Source: an uncultured Lachnospiraceae bacterium (GTDB taxonomy: Bacteria; Bacillota; Clostridia; Lachnospirales; Lachnospiraceae). Taken from it: 53,478 bases of DNA. The translations under genes and the position numbers were made by a program. The stretch's first letter is position 1. Each line of letters begins with the position of its first letter. The DNA lies in NCBI GenBank assembly GCA_944381475.1, contig CALWLH010000014.1:1-53478 (forward strand), in the 5' to 3' direction. The notes below the pieces were generated by a model. That model did not search any database and was not told the origin of the DNA. It saw only the letters and a list, made by a program, of their open reading frames with translations. This document shows, piece by piece, positions 1 to 7,010 of the stretch.

Positions 1-467
1 TTTCTGGTGCCCTCAGGGCAGATCCAGACAGAAACGCCGTTTTTTAGCTGCTCGGTGCCCTTTAAGATGGTTTCCATGCTCTGGCGCATGTCATCCCGGT
101 CCAGAAACAGGCAGTAGAGCAGGTTCATCCAGTTGGACAAAAAGGGAACCTTCTGCATCTGGATCTTGGACACGAAGCCACATAAGCCCTTCACCTGGGT
201 ATATCCGGTTAGAATGTCAAAATAGCTTCTGTGGTTTGAAACATAGAGCACGGCGGTGTCCTCGGGGATTTTTTCCCGCCCCTCCACCTTCAGCTTTACG
301 CCGCTGGTCCACAAAATCAGCCTGAAGGCGGTCTGTACCATTTTCAGGGCGATGCGCCGTTTGAGGGATTCGCTAAAAAGGCCGATGAACCACAAAATTC
401 CCAAGGGAATGATGCCCAGGATCAGATACAGGGCAACGATTGTATAATCTAGTATCACTCGAATCAT
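1..467 (-). CDS. 1-acyl-sn-glycerol-3-phosphate acyltransferase, PlsC family (3' end outside window)
   Basis: This gene is read from the reverse complement and leaves the window at its C-terminal side, so only about 155 residues are visible. The N-terminus (MIRVILDYTIVALYLILG) is a membrane helix. The family motifs follow in order: the catalytic NHRSYFD box (NHx4D) near residue 82 and the phosphate-binding PEGTR box near residue 150. Family knowledge: these enzymes acylate lysophosphatidic acid to phosphatidic acid at the inner face of the membrane. The start lies 4 bp downstream of the malQ stop, so the two are probably co-transcribed, although a sugar enzyme is an odd partner. A paralogue at 37775-38494 shares the RDDxRQSM segment. 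The family call is secure; the acyl acceptor is inferred. Confidence 0.9.
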   Translation of the reverse strand, partial: MIRVILDYTIVALYLILGIIPLGILWFIGLFSESLKRRIALKMVQTAFRLILWTSGVKLKVEGREKIPEDTAVLYVSNHRSYFDILTGYTQVKGLCGFVSKIQMQKVPFLSNWMNLLYCLFLDRDDMRQSMETILKGTEQLKNGVSVWICPEGTR

Positions 468-471
468 GGCA

Positions 472-2109
472 TTACCGGCAGTCTGCGTGATGCAGACTGG
501 TCCTTTCTTGCTGTGTTTGTTGGTTATTCCTTTCGGTCTGGCTCTTGGCTGCCAGGGCAGGAGCTCCCGGAATGACCTTCTTCTGGGGCAGCCGGGCGTA
601 GATGCCTGTGAGCTTTTTTAAGTACGCCGCCAGTCCATCGTTAAAGTTTTCAGGACGAACCCGAAACTGCCAGTTTCCCCCCGCCACGGAGGGGGTGTTC
701 ATGCGCTGGCTGCTGTCATAGCCCAGGAGATCCTGCATGGGGTAGATGGCATATTTTGCAATGGTGCCCATGGCGGTGCGGATCATATCCCAGTGAATGG
801 TTTCTCCGCTGGTGTTCATGTAAATGCGGATTTTGTCCTGCAGCTCCGGCTCCAGCTCCTTATACCATCCCTGGGTGGTGTCATTGTCATGGGTGCCGGT
901 ATAACAGATGCAGTTTTCCGTGGTGAAGCGGTAGGGGTAAATATCGTTATCCTCCATATTTCCAAAGGCAAACTGCAGTACCTTCATGCCCGGCAGGTGA
1001 AAGCGGTCCCGAAGCTTTTCCACCTCCGGGGTGATGATTCCCAGATCCTCCGCCCAGATGGGAAGATTCTTGCCCAGAGCCTTTTGGAGGGCATTGAAGA
1101 AATCGGCGCCAGGGCCGGGACGCCAGGCTCCTTCGATGGCGTTTTCGTCTCCGTAGGGAACCGCCCAGTAGGACTCAAAGCCTCTGAAGTGGTCGATGCG
1201 GATGCAGTCGAAGATGGACAGCTGATTTTTGATGCGGCTGATCCACCAGGCGTATCCGGTTTTTTTATGATAGTCCCAGTCATAGAGGGGATTGCCCCAG
1301 AGCTGTCCGGTGGCACTGAAGTAATCCGGCGGAACACCTGCCACCACGGTGGGATAGCCCTCCTCATCCAGCAAAAAGAGCTCCGGGTGGGCCCAGACGT
1401 CGGCGCTGTCCATGGAAACAAAAATCGGTATATCTCCTACGATTTTAATTCCCCGGATATTGGCATAGGTCTTTAAGGCCGTCCACTGGCGGAAGAAGAG
1501 AAACTGAAGAAATTCATAGTAGCCCATGTCGGAGGCAAACGCCTCCTTTAAGGCTTCCTTTTTTTCCGGAGTGGGCTTTTTTAGCTCCTCGTCCCAGTCT
1601 AAAAAGCGGACGCCTCCCTGGGACGCCTTGATGGACATAAAAAGAGAATAGTCCGTCAGCCAGTGGGCCTGCTCTTTTCGGAATTTTTCAAAACCCTTAG
1701 ACAGGGCCGGATCCAGCGCGGGACACTTTTTCTTGCCATCCCGGATGAAGCTGTCATAGGCTCTCTTAAACAGTGGATTCTTGAAATACTGCACATAGCC
1801 GTAGTCCACCTTGTCATCGGAAAACGCAGGGGTATAGGCCAGATCCTCCCTTGTAAGAAGTCCGTCTACAACCAGGTCATCCAGCGAAATGAACAGGGGC
1901 TGTCCCGCGAAAGCGGAAAAGCTCTGATAGGGGGAATCGCCGTAGCCTGTGGGGCCAAAGGGCAGCACCTGCCAGATGGACTGGCCGGCCTTTTCCAAAA
2001 AGTCCACAAAGGCGTAGGCTCCCCTTCCAAAATCCCCGATACCGTATTTTGAGGGCAGTGACGAGGGGTGCAGCAGCACCCCTGCATACCGCGGTGTCAG
2101 CTCTCCCAT
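472..2109 (-). CDS. malQ: 4-alpha-glucanotransferase (amylomaltase, GH77)
   Basis: The 545-residue protein transfers alpha-1,4-glucan segments between malto-oligosaccharides in cytosolic maltodextrin and glycogen metabolism. GH77 hallmarks are visible: the N-terminal GVLLHPSSLPSKYGIGDFG, the nucleophile Asp306 in RIDHFRGFESYW, the acid/base Glu354 in WAEDLG, and TGTHDNDT near residue 405 with the third carboxylate. The start is fixed by AAGGAGG 7 bp upstream and by the conserved N-terminus. The last 35 residues are a Gln/Ser/Thr-rich tail (KSQTERNNQQTQQ) beyond the usual GH77 end, which may be a lineage-specific extension. It has its own sigma-A promoter just after gpr and lies 4 bp upstream of plsC. 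No other maltose genes are in view. Confidence 0.96.
   Translation of the reverse strand: MGELTPRYAGVLLHPSSLPSKYGIGDFGRGAYAFVDFLEKAGQSIWQVLPFGPTGYGDSPYQSFSAFAGQPLFISLDDLVVDGLLTREDLAYTPAFSDDKVDYGYVQYFKNPLFKRAYDSFIRDGKKKCPALDPALSKGFEKFRKEQAHWLTDYSLFMSIKASQGGVRFLDWDEELKKPTPEKKEALKEAFASDMGYYEFLQFLFFRQWTALKTYANIRGIKIVGDIPIFVSMDSADVWAHPELFLLDEEGYPTVVAGVPPDYFSATGQLWGNPLYDWDYHKKTGYAWWISRIKNQLSIFDCIRIDHFRGFESYWAVPYGDENAIEGAWRPGPGADFFNALQKALGKNLPIWAEDLGIITPEVEKLRDRFHLPGMKVLQFAFGNMEDNDIYPYRFTTENCICYTGTHDNDTTQGWYKELEPELQDKIRIYMNTSGETIHWDMIRTAMGTIAKYAIYPMQDLLGYDSSQRMNTPSVAGGNWQFRVRPENFNDGLAAYLKKLTGIYARLPQKKVIPGAPALAAKSQTERNNQQTQQERTSLHHADCR
479..499. other. Hairpin at the malQ-plsC junction
   Basis: CAGTCTGC, a 5-nt loop GTGAT and GCAGACTG form a perfect 8-bp stem inside the last codons of malQ. 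There is no T-run, so it is not an obvious terminator. It may stabilise the mRNA end or tune expression of the downstream acyltransferase gene. Confidence 0.5.
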
Positions 2110-2220
2110 AGTAAAACCTCCTTGAATAGTTGTCTGAGGGCCGGCATCTATTTTCAGGCAGGGATGTTCCCGGGAATGGATGCCGTGATACGCTTTAGCG
2201 TTGTATATCTGCTGTCCTCA

Positions 2221-2249
2221 AGTATACTTCATATGGAGGAAATTTTCAA
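2221..2249 (-). promoter_or_regulatory. Sigma-A promoter of malQ
   Basis: On the minus strand, TTGAAA (2244-2249) and TATACT (2221-2226) are separated by exactly 17 bp. The predicted start lies about 105 nt upstream of the malQ ATG. The -35 box sits about 13 bp beyond the gpr stop, so malQ can be transcribed separately from the sporulation gene upstream. Confidence 0.75.
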
Positions 2250-2261
2250 CGGTTTTCGGCG

Positions 2262-3119
2262 TCAGTCCTCATACACCACATGGTGGATTCCCTCCGCTAA
2301 AAGGGTGGAAAGCTCCTTGATGTGAACGTCGATATCCTTGGGGGTTACATGCATGGCCCGGAGGGAATCGAAAATCTTCTCATCCGGCAGGCCGGCCGCC
2401 ATGTCGGAGAGCAGGTCATAGACAATGGTGGCGGCTCCGATGACCGTGGGGATGCCGATGCTGATCACTGGGAGATGCAGGCTCTGGCGGCTCAGCTCCA
2501 TGCGGTGGTTGCCGACCCCGGAGCCGGGACAGATTCCTGTATCCGAGAGCTGGATGGTGGAGAGCAGCCGGGAGGTGGATCTTGCCGCAAGGGCGTCTAC
2601 CACGATCAGCGCGTCGGGATGGATTTCGGAGAGGACGCCCCGGACAATCTCTAGGGTTTCGATTCCTGTCTGGCCCATGACCCCTGGAGTCAGGGCGGAC
2701 AGGGTGCGGGGGTGGCCGGTGGCGAGATGGCGGTTTACCAGAAGCTGACCTGCTGTGGCGGGCCCCAGGGCGTCCGCAGTCATGGCTGAGTTGCCAAGTC
2801 CCACCACCAGCAGGCTTTGCCAGTGCTTGGGCAGGAGGCGTGACAGGGCATGTCCCATGACGATGGCGGACGCCTGAATATCCTCGTCGGTGTGCCCCGT
2901 TATGGTGCCCTCTGAAAGGGTGATGTATGTTCCAACCGGTTTTTGGAGCGCGGCGGCGCCTTCCTCCGTGTCGATGGTCACAGTGCTGATGTGGATTTTT
3001 GTGCTACGCTCAATCCGCTCCTGTATGCGGACGCCGGGGAGCCTGCGGGCGCTGCCTGCGCGGCGCTCCTGCTCCTCGATGGCCAGGTCGGTGCGAAACA
3101 GATCATGATTGAAATTCAT
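2262..3119 (-). CDS. gpr: Spore germination endopeptidase GPR
   Basis: GPR is an A25-family protease that starts degradation of small acid-soluble spore proteins during germination. It is made as a zymogen in the forespore. The 285-residue product begins MNFNHDLFRTDLAIEEQ, whose RTDLA segment is the typical pro-region processing site. It carries the family blocks VVGLGNSAMTADALGP, LTPGVMGQTGIET, IVVDALAARS and GICPGSGVGNHR, which include the Asp pair implicated in catalysis. The start is set by AGGAGA 8 bp upstream; an in-frame upstream methionine lacks a ribosome site. The gene is strong evidence that the host forms endospores. It stands alone, between rpsT (divergent) and malQ (downstream). 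I could not confidently recognise a forespore sigma-G promoter in the roughly 60 bp before it. Confidence 0.96.
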   Translation of the reverse strand: MNFNHDLFRTDLAIEEQERRAGSARRLPGVRIQERIERSTKIHISTVTIDTEEGAAALQKPVGTYITLSEGTITGHTDEDIQASAIVMGHALSRLLPKHWQSLLVVGLGNSAMTADALGPATAGQLLVNRHLATGHPRTLSALTPGVMGQTGIETLEIVRGVLSEIHPDALIVVDALAARSTSRLLSTIQLSDTGICPGSGVGNHRMELSRQSLHLPVISIGIPTVIGAATIVYDLLSDMAAGLPDEKIFDSLRAMHVTPKDIDVHIKELSTLLAEGIHHVVYED

Positions 3120-3181
3120 AGGAGTCTCCTTCTTTTTTTCATTAGTATAGGGAAAAAAATCAAAAAAATACAAAATAGTGA

Positions 3182-3210
3182 TTGACAGACAGGGGGCTTT
3201 TTGCTAGACT
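3182..3210 (+). promoter_or_regulatory. Sigma-A promoter of rpsT
   Basis: A consensus TTGACA (3182-3187) is followed after 17 bp by TAGACT (3205-3210). The predicted transcript starts near 3217, giving a leader of about 110 nt before rpsT. Confidence 0.8.
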
Positions 3211-3220
3211 AAACGAGTGT

Positions 3221-3287
3221 CTGTCCAAATAGCCGTGTCAAATGGGACAGAGGTTATAAGCGGGAGACTCTCTCCTTCCGACTTATA
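3221..3287 (+). promoter_or_regulatory. Structured rpsT leader with two hairpins
   Basis: Two stems are visible in the leader. CTGTCC (3221-3226) pairs with GGACAG (3245-3250). TATAAG (3255-3260) pairs with CTTATA (3282-3287) and encloses a GGAG/CTCC stem (3263-3266 with 3272-3275). A structured leader fits autogenous control by S20, which is common for ribosomal proteins, but I do not recognise a named leader family. Confidence 0.45.
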
Positions 3288-3327
3288 CAGATCATAAGTA
3301 ATTTGTATATTTTATTGGAGGTGCCAC

Positions 3328-3591
3328 ATGGCAAATATTAAATCTGCAAAGAAGAGAGTTTTAGTAATTAAGACTAAGACCGAAAGAAACAAGGCGACGA
3401 AGTCCAGAGTGAAGACCTATGTCAAGAGAGTAGACGCAGCTATTGCACAGGGCGACAAGGCAGCAGCGCAGGCAGCGCTTCTTGAGGCTACCAGTGAGAT
3501 CGACAGAGCCCAGAGGAAGGGCGTGCTTCATAAGAATACCGCATCCAGAAAGGTTTCCCGCCTGGCTCAGGCTGTCAATAAGATGGCTTAA
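3328..3591 (+). CDS. rpsT: 30S ribosomal protein S20
   Basis: An 87-residue, Lys/Arg/Ala-rich helical protein that binds 16S rRNA early in 30S assembly. It has the family N-terminus MANIKSAKKRVLVIKTKTERNKATKS and the C-terminal motif GVLHKNTASRKVSRLAQAVN. A ribosome site (TGGAGGTG) lies 7 bp before the ATG. It is monocistronic, with its own promoter and terminator, and is transcribed divergently from gpr, an arrangement often seen in Firmicutes. Confidence 0.98.
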   Translation: MANIKSAKKRVLVIKTKTERNKATKSRVKTYVKRVDAAIAQGDKAAAQAALLEATSEIDRAQRKGVLHKNTASRKVSRLAQAVNKMA

Positions 3592-3641
3592 GCAGGAGCG
3601 CATACGTCTGACAGACTAACCCACTGTATGACGAAAAATAC

Positions 3642-3670
3642 TTGCTTTTTGCTTGAAGATTGTATACAAT
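3642..3670 (+). promoter_or_regulatory. Putative promoter of the peptide-binding lipoprotein gene
   Basis: TTGCTT (3642-3647) and TACAAT (3665-3670) are 17 bp apart. The predicted start, about 3677, falls inside the 5' arm of the rpsT terminator. New transcripts would therefore lack part of that arm and could escape termination. Confidence 0.5.
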
Positions 3671-3671
3671 A

Positions 3672-3702
3672 GCACCGTCCGGAAATCCGGGCGGTGCTTT
3701 TT
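3672..3702 (+). terminator. Intrinsic terminator of rpsT
   Basis: GCACCGTCCGG, loop AAAT, and CCGGGCGGTGC form an 11-bp stem with one G-T pair, followed immediately by five T residues. Confidence 0.85.
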
Positions 3703-3773
3703 CGTGGCGGACCAATTGGCTGCTAACGAAGGGGGCATCATCGGGTAAACCCCGAAGGAAAGGAGAACAAAGC

Positions 3774-5375
3774 ATGAGAGCGCAAAAGTTACTTGCATTT
3801 GTTTCGTTATCCGCTCTATTGGCGGTGACAGGCTGTTCCGGCGCCAGCTCCGGAAGCGGTCAGGAAAGCAGTTCGGGCAGCAATGCTGGTACAACCAGCG
3901 GGAGTATGGACAGCACAGCAGGAAGCTCCGGAACCTCAGGAAACGAGGGGCTTCGGGAAGGGGGCAGCATTGTAGTGGGAATCCAGCAGGATCTGGATAC
4001 CCTTGACCCTCATGTGGCGGAGTCCGCAGGAACAAGGGAGGTGCTGTTTAACATCTTTGAAGGTCTGGTAAAGCCTGACAGCGAGGGAAATCTGGTTGGC
4101 GCTGTGGCAGAGTCCTATGAGGTTTCAGCGGACGGAACAGAGTACACCTTTCATCTGCGGGAGGGCATAAAGTTTCATAACGGTGATGAGGTCACAGCGG
4201 AGGATGTGAAGTACTCCCTGGACCGGGCGTCGGGAAATCTGGAGGAAGGCACAGCCCTCATGCCGGATCTGGAGGCCATTGACCGCGTGGAGATTGGTGA
4301 TGAAAACACCATCCATGTGTACCTGGCGGAGGGGGATACGGAGTTTATCGCATATATGACCGCCGCCATCATTCCCGCAGGCTATGATGCCTCGGCAAGC
4401 GCACCCATTGGAACAGGGCCTTTTCAGTTTGTATCCTATACCCCGCAGGACAGTCTGATAATAGAAAAAAATACGGAATATTACGGCGCCCAGGCTTATC
4501 TTGATCAGGTGACCTTTAAGATTATAGCCGATGCGGACTCCTCCGTGCTTCTGGCGCTCCAGAGCGGCAGCATCGACATTTATCCCTATCTGACAGCGGA
4601 TCAGGCGTCCCAGCTGACGGATTATTATACAATAGAGGTTGGCAGCACAAATCTGGTGCAGGCACTGTTCTTAAACAATGCGGTGGAGCCCTTTGACAAC
4701 GAATTGGTACGCCAGGCGCTCTGTTACCTTGTGGATCCCCAGGAGATTATCGACATGGTGGGGGGCGGTTATGGCCATGTGATCGGCAGCGGCGTGTTCC
4801 CAGCCTTTGAGACATACTACGATGGGGAATTGGAGAATGCTTATCAGAGGGACGTGGAGAAGGCAAAGGAGCTGCTGACAGAGGCAGGATATCCGGATGG
4901 ATTTACCATGACCATCTCTGTTCCATCGAATTACCAGTATCATATGGATACGGCGCAGGTGATCGTGGAGCAGCTCAAGGCGGGGGGCGTGGAGGCCTCC
5001 ATTGAACCTGTTGAATGGGCCACATGGGTTTCCGACATCTATGTGGGAAGAGAATATCAGTCCACCATCGTGGGACTGGATGCGGATCTGGCCCCCAGCG
5101 ATCTTCTGGGACGCTACGATTCGGAATCCTCGAAGAATTTTATAAACTTTTCCAATGCGGACTATGATCAGGCGGTGCGGGCAGCTATCGCCAGCACCGA
5201 TGTGGAGGAGAAGGTGAGCTATTACACCACCTGTCAGGAGCTCTTATCCCAGCATGCCGCAAGTGTGTTTATTCAGGATGCCGCATCCCTGGTGGCGGTC
5301 AGCAAAAAGCTGGCGGGCTATACCTTCTATCCCCTTTATGTACAGGATATGTCCAAGATCTATTTTGTGGAATGA
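3774..5375 (+). CDS. ABC transporter substrate-binding lipoprotein, family 5 (DppA/OppA type)
   Basis: This 533-residue extracytoplasmic solute-binding protein probably binds oligopeptides or other family 5 ligands. The signal peptide ends in a lipobox (LLAVTGC), so Cys20 should be lipidated and membrane-anchored. A Ser/Gly/Thr-rich tether of roughly 50 residues follows. Family 5 features then appear: GGSIVVGIQQDLDTLDPH, YTFHLREGIKFHNGDEVTAEDVKYSLDR and the C-terminal FINFSNADYDQAVRAA. The start is chosen for AAGGAAAGGAG upstream and for the signal peptide; a longer in-frame reading lacks both. No permease or ATPase genes are nearby, so it is an orphan that must use a transporter encoded elsewhere. 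The ligand cannot be predicted from sequence. Confidence 0.9.
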   Translation: MRAQKLLAFVSLSALLAVTGCSGASSGSGQESSSGSNAGTTSGSMDSTAGSSGTSGNEGLREGGSIVVGIQQDLDTLDPHVAESAGTREVLFNIFEGLVKPDSEGNLVGAVAESYEVSADGTEYTFHLREGIKFHNGDEVTAEDVKYSLDRASGNLEEGTALMPDLEAIDRVEIGDENTIHVYLAEGDTEFIAYMTAAIIPAGYDASASAPIGTGPFQFVSYTPQDSLIIEKNTEYYGAQAYLDQVTFKIIADADSSVLLALQSGSIDIYPYLTADQASQLTDYYTIEVGSTNLVQALFLNNAVEPFDNELVRQALCYLVDPQEIIDMVGGGYGHVIGSGVFPAFETYYDGELENAYQRDVEKAKELLTEAGYPDGFTMTISVPSNYQYHMDTAQVIVEQLKAGGVEASIEPVEWATWVSDIYVGREYQSTIVGLDADLAPSDLLGRYDSESSKNFINFSNADYDQAVRAAIASTDVEEKVSYYTTCQELLSQHAASVFIQDAASLVAVSKKLAGYTFYPLYVQDMSKIYFVE

Positions 5376-5418
5376 TTTTTCTTGGGAAGTGTGAGGAAGG
5401 CGGCAGCCGCGGCATCAT

Positions 5419-5440
5419 GGGGTCAAGGAACCTTGACCCC
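5419..5440. repeat. GGGGTC/GACCCC palindromic repeat, copy 1
   Basis: GGGGTCAAGG and CCTTGACCCC form a 10-bp perfect stem around an AA centre, about 40 bp after the lipoprotein gene. The same GGGGTCAA...TTGACCCC design recurs at 50075-50098 and, in variant form, at 49919-49973. This suggests a dispersed extragenic palindrome family. Confidence 0.7.
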
Positions 5441-5460
5441 GGCGGTGCATTATTTTTGAC

Positions 5461-5506
5461 ATAATAAAATGGGCCGATGCAGCAATGCGTCAGCCCATTT
5501 TATTAT
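5461..5506. terminator. Bidirectional terminator between convergent genes
   Basis: ATAATAAAATGGGC (5461-5474) pairs with GCCCATTTTATTAT (5493-5506). A- and U-rich flanks on both sides serve the lipoprotein gene on the plus strand and the XRE regulator gene on the minus strand. Confidence 0.8.
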
Positions 5507-5522
5507 ATAGAAAAAGAGAGAA

Positions 5523-5852
5523 TTACTTGGAGTCCTTCAATACATGGAGAACCTTGATGAGCTTTTCCTTCTCTTCGTTGGAGAAGGCCTCCATCATCTT
5601 GAGAATCTCAGCATCCAGAGAGGAAACCTTTGAGCGGTCTGTGTAGAGCAGATAGTCAATGGACACGCCCAGCAGGTTTGCGTAGTAAGAGAGAACCTTC
5701 AGATTCATCTTCACTTTATTATTCTCTATGTTGCTGATGTAAGCGACTGTGACGCCCAGATCTTTAGCGATAGCGTCCTGTGTGATGCCTTTTTCCTTGC
5801 GGAACTGCTTGAGTCGAAGACCAATGGCTGCATAATCAATCGATTTTTCCAT
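5523..5852 (-). CDS. XRE-family helix-turn-helix regulator
   Basis: A 109-residue DNA-binding protein with a Cro/CI-type domain over roughly residues 8-65. The motif reads IGLRLKQFRKEKGITQDAIA, then LGVTVAYISNIENNKVKMNLK, then VLSYYANLLGVSIDYLLY. The C-terminal 35 residues are helical (MMEAFSNEEKEKLIKVLHVLKD) and probably dimerise, as in SinR-like and other short XRE proteins. AAGGAGG lies 6 bp before the chosen ATG; an upstream in-frame start has no ribosome site. It is divergent from the NYN nuclease gene, with about 210 bp between them, and might control it or itself. The target is unknown. A cre-like site lies in its 5' leader. Confidence 0.9.
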   Translation of the reverse strand: MEKSIDYAAIGLRLKQFRKEKGITQDAIAKDLGVTVAYISNIENNKVKMNLKVLSYYANLLGVSIDYLLYTDRSKVSSLDAEILKMMEAFSNEEKEKLIKVLHVLKDSK

Positions 5853-5871
5853 ACTTAACCTCCTTATTTTT

Positions 5872-5885
5872 TGGAAACGTTTTCG
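5872..5885. promoter_or_regulatory. Possible catabolite-responsive element
   Basis: TGGAAACGTTTTCG matches 12 of 14 positions of the cre consensus TGWAANCGNTNWCA by eye. It lies downstream of the predicted promoter of the XRE gene, where CcpA binding would act as a roadblock. Weak single-site evidence. Confidence 0.3.
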
Positions 5886-5917
5886 TTTACGCATATACTA
5901 ACACCTTTTTTCTGAAA

Positions 5918-5945
5918 TGTATAGTAAGTTTTTGAAAATTCACAA
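5918..5945 (-). promoter_or_regulatory. Putative promoter of the XRE regulator
   Basis: On the minus strand, TTGTGA (5940-5945) and TATACA (5918-5923) are 16 bp apart in AT-rich DNA. This would give a 5' leader of about 60 nt. Confidence 0.45.
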
Positions 5946-6065
5946 AAAGTTAACATAAATAGCGCCGTTCCCATGTATTTTACTTTTTTGTGGATTTCCT
6001 CTTAAAATTGTGTTATGATACTAGGGTCAAATTCGCTGCATATGCCAGCAGAAAGGAGGAATCAT

Positions 6066-6902
6066 ATGAAGAGAGTGTTCTTGCTGGACTACGAAAACAC
6101 GGCCATTCGGGGACTCTACGGCATCTCAGAGCTGGGATACGGGGACAAGGTGGTGGTATTTTGCTCCAATGAAAACATCAAACGTGCGCTCTACGACCTT
6201 TTGAAGGTTTATGAGGAGCGCCGGGTAGAGATTAGGGTGCATCTATTGAAAAAGCGCGCTGTAAATGCGCTGGATTTTATGATCACCACCTACCTGGGCT
6301 TTGAGGTTTCCATGGAGGAGGAAAAGGAAATTTTCGTGATTTCCGCAGATAAGGGCTATGAGTCTGCCATTGACATGGCCCATGAGCTGAGCAATGGAAT
6401 CTTTATTGGCTTCCATGAAAGCATTTTTGACTGCATTCACGAAAAGTATTCCAGATCCCTGCCGCAGAAGGATGATGAGATACTGACCATTGATGCCCAG
6501 GAAACTCCGGTGTTGGAGCAGGAGCAGAAAAAGCAGCTTGACGGCAAGGCTTACAAGGCTATTGCTGGGCCGGTACAGGAAAAAACCGACTTTGAGTACA
6601 AAAAGGGGCTTCCTGAGAGGGAGAAGAAAAGGAGCTTCGGCCCCTTCACCCTGGGCGCAAAAAAGTCTAAGCCTGCCACCAACAAGCAGCGAGACGAGTA
6701 CCGGCTAAGGTTCATGGAACGGATGAACAGAGAGGTGCTGATCCCCGCCCAGTACACGAATCAGCTCACGGCCTTTATGGACAAGTGCCGGACAAAGTCT
6801 GAATTCATGGAGCGCGCGGGCATCGCCCTGGGGAATAAGAATAAGGAGCTTCTGGATGTGGCTGCGCGCTACTATGAGGAATACGATAAAAATCGCCCCT
6901 GA
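6066..6902 (+). CDS. NYN/PIN-like ribonuclease-domain protein
   Basis: A 278-residue protein with an N-terminal PIN-like NYN domain (about residues 1-130). It starts MKRVFLLDYENTAIRGL, giving the metal-binding DxEN motif, followed by ALDFMITTYLGF and VISADKGYESAIDMA, which match the conserved acidic positions of NYN nucleases. Residues about 150-210 are charged linker. The C-terminus (about 215-278) is a separate helical domain containing RFMERMNREVLIPAQYTNQL. Family knowledge: NYN domains are metal-dependent RNases in RNA decay or defence. The target is unknown. AAAGGAGG lies 7 bp before the start. It is divergent from the XRE regulator, which may control it. Confidence 0.75.
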   Translation: MKRVFLLDYENTAIRGLYGISELGYGDKVVVFCSNENIKRALYDLLKVYEERRVEIRVHLLKKRAVNALDFMITTYLGFEVSMEEEKEIFVISADKGYESAIDMAHELSNGIFIGFHESIFDCIHEKYSRSLPQKDDEILTIDAQETPVLEQEQKKQLDGKAYKAIAGPVQEKTDFEYKKGLPEREKKRSFGPFTLGAKKSKPATNKQRDEYRLRFMERMNREVLIPAQYTNQLTAFMDKCRTKSEFMERAGIALGNKNKELLDVAARYYEEYDKNRP

Positions 6903-6919
6903 ATGTGCATAACCTGTCG

Positions 6920-7008
6920 CTTTTCACACATACTACCACCAGACAACGCAGCATTGCCATGTGCTGCAAAAAAGCCCCCTGCAGCGGGGTATGGAAGGGT
7001 GTGAAAAG
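6920..7008 (+). promoter_or_regulatory. Structured leader of the 2-hydroxyacid dehydrogenase gene
   Basis: CTTTTCACAC (6920-6929) pairs perfectly with GTGTGAAAAG (6999-7008), which ends just before the start codon and overlaps the ribosome site. Two inner stems fit inside: GCAGCA/TGCTGC and CCCC/GGGG around 6976-6990. The result is a three-way junction that would hide the ribosome site when folded. Confidence 0.5.
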
Positions 7009-7010
7009 TG

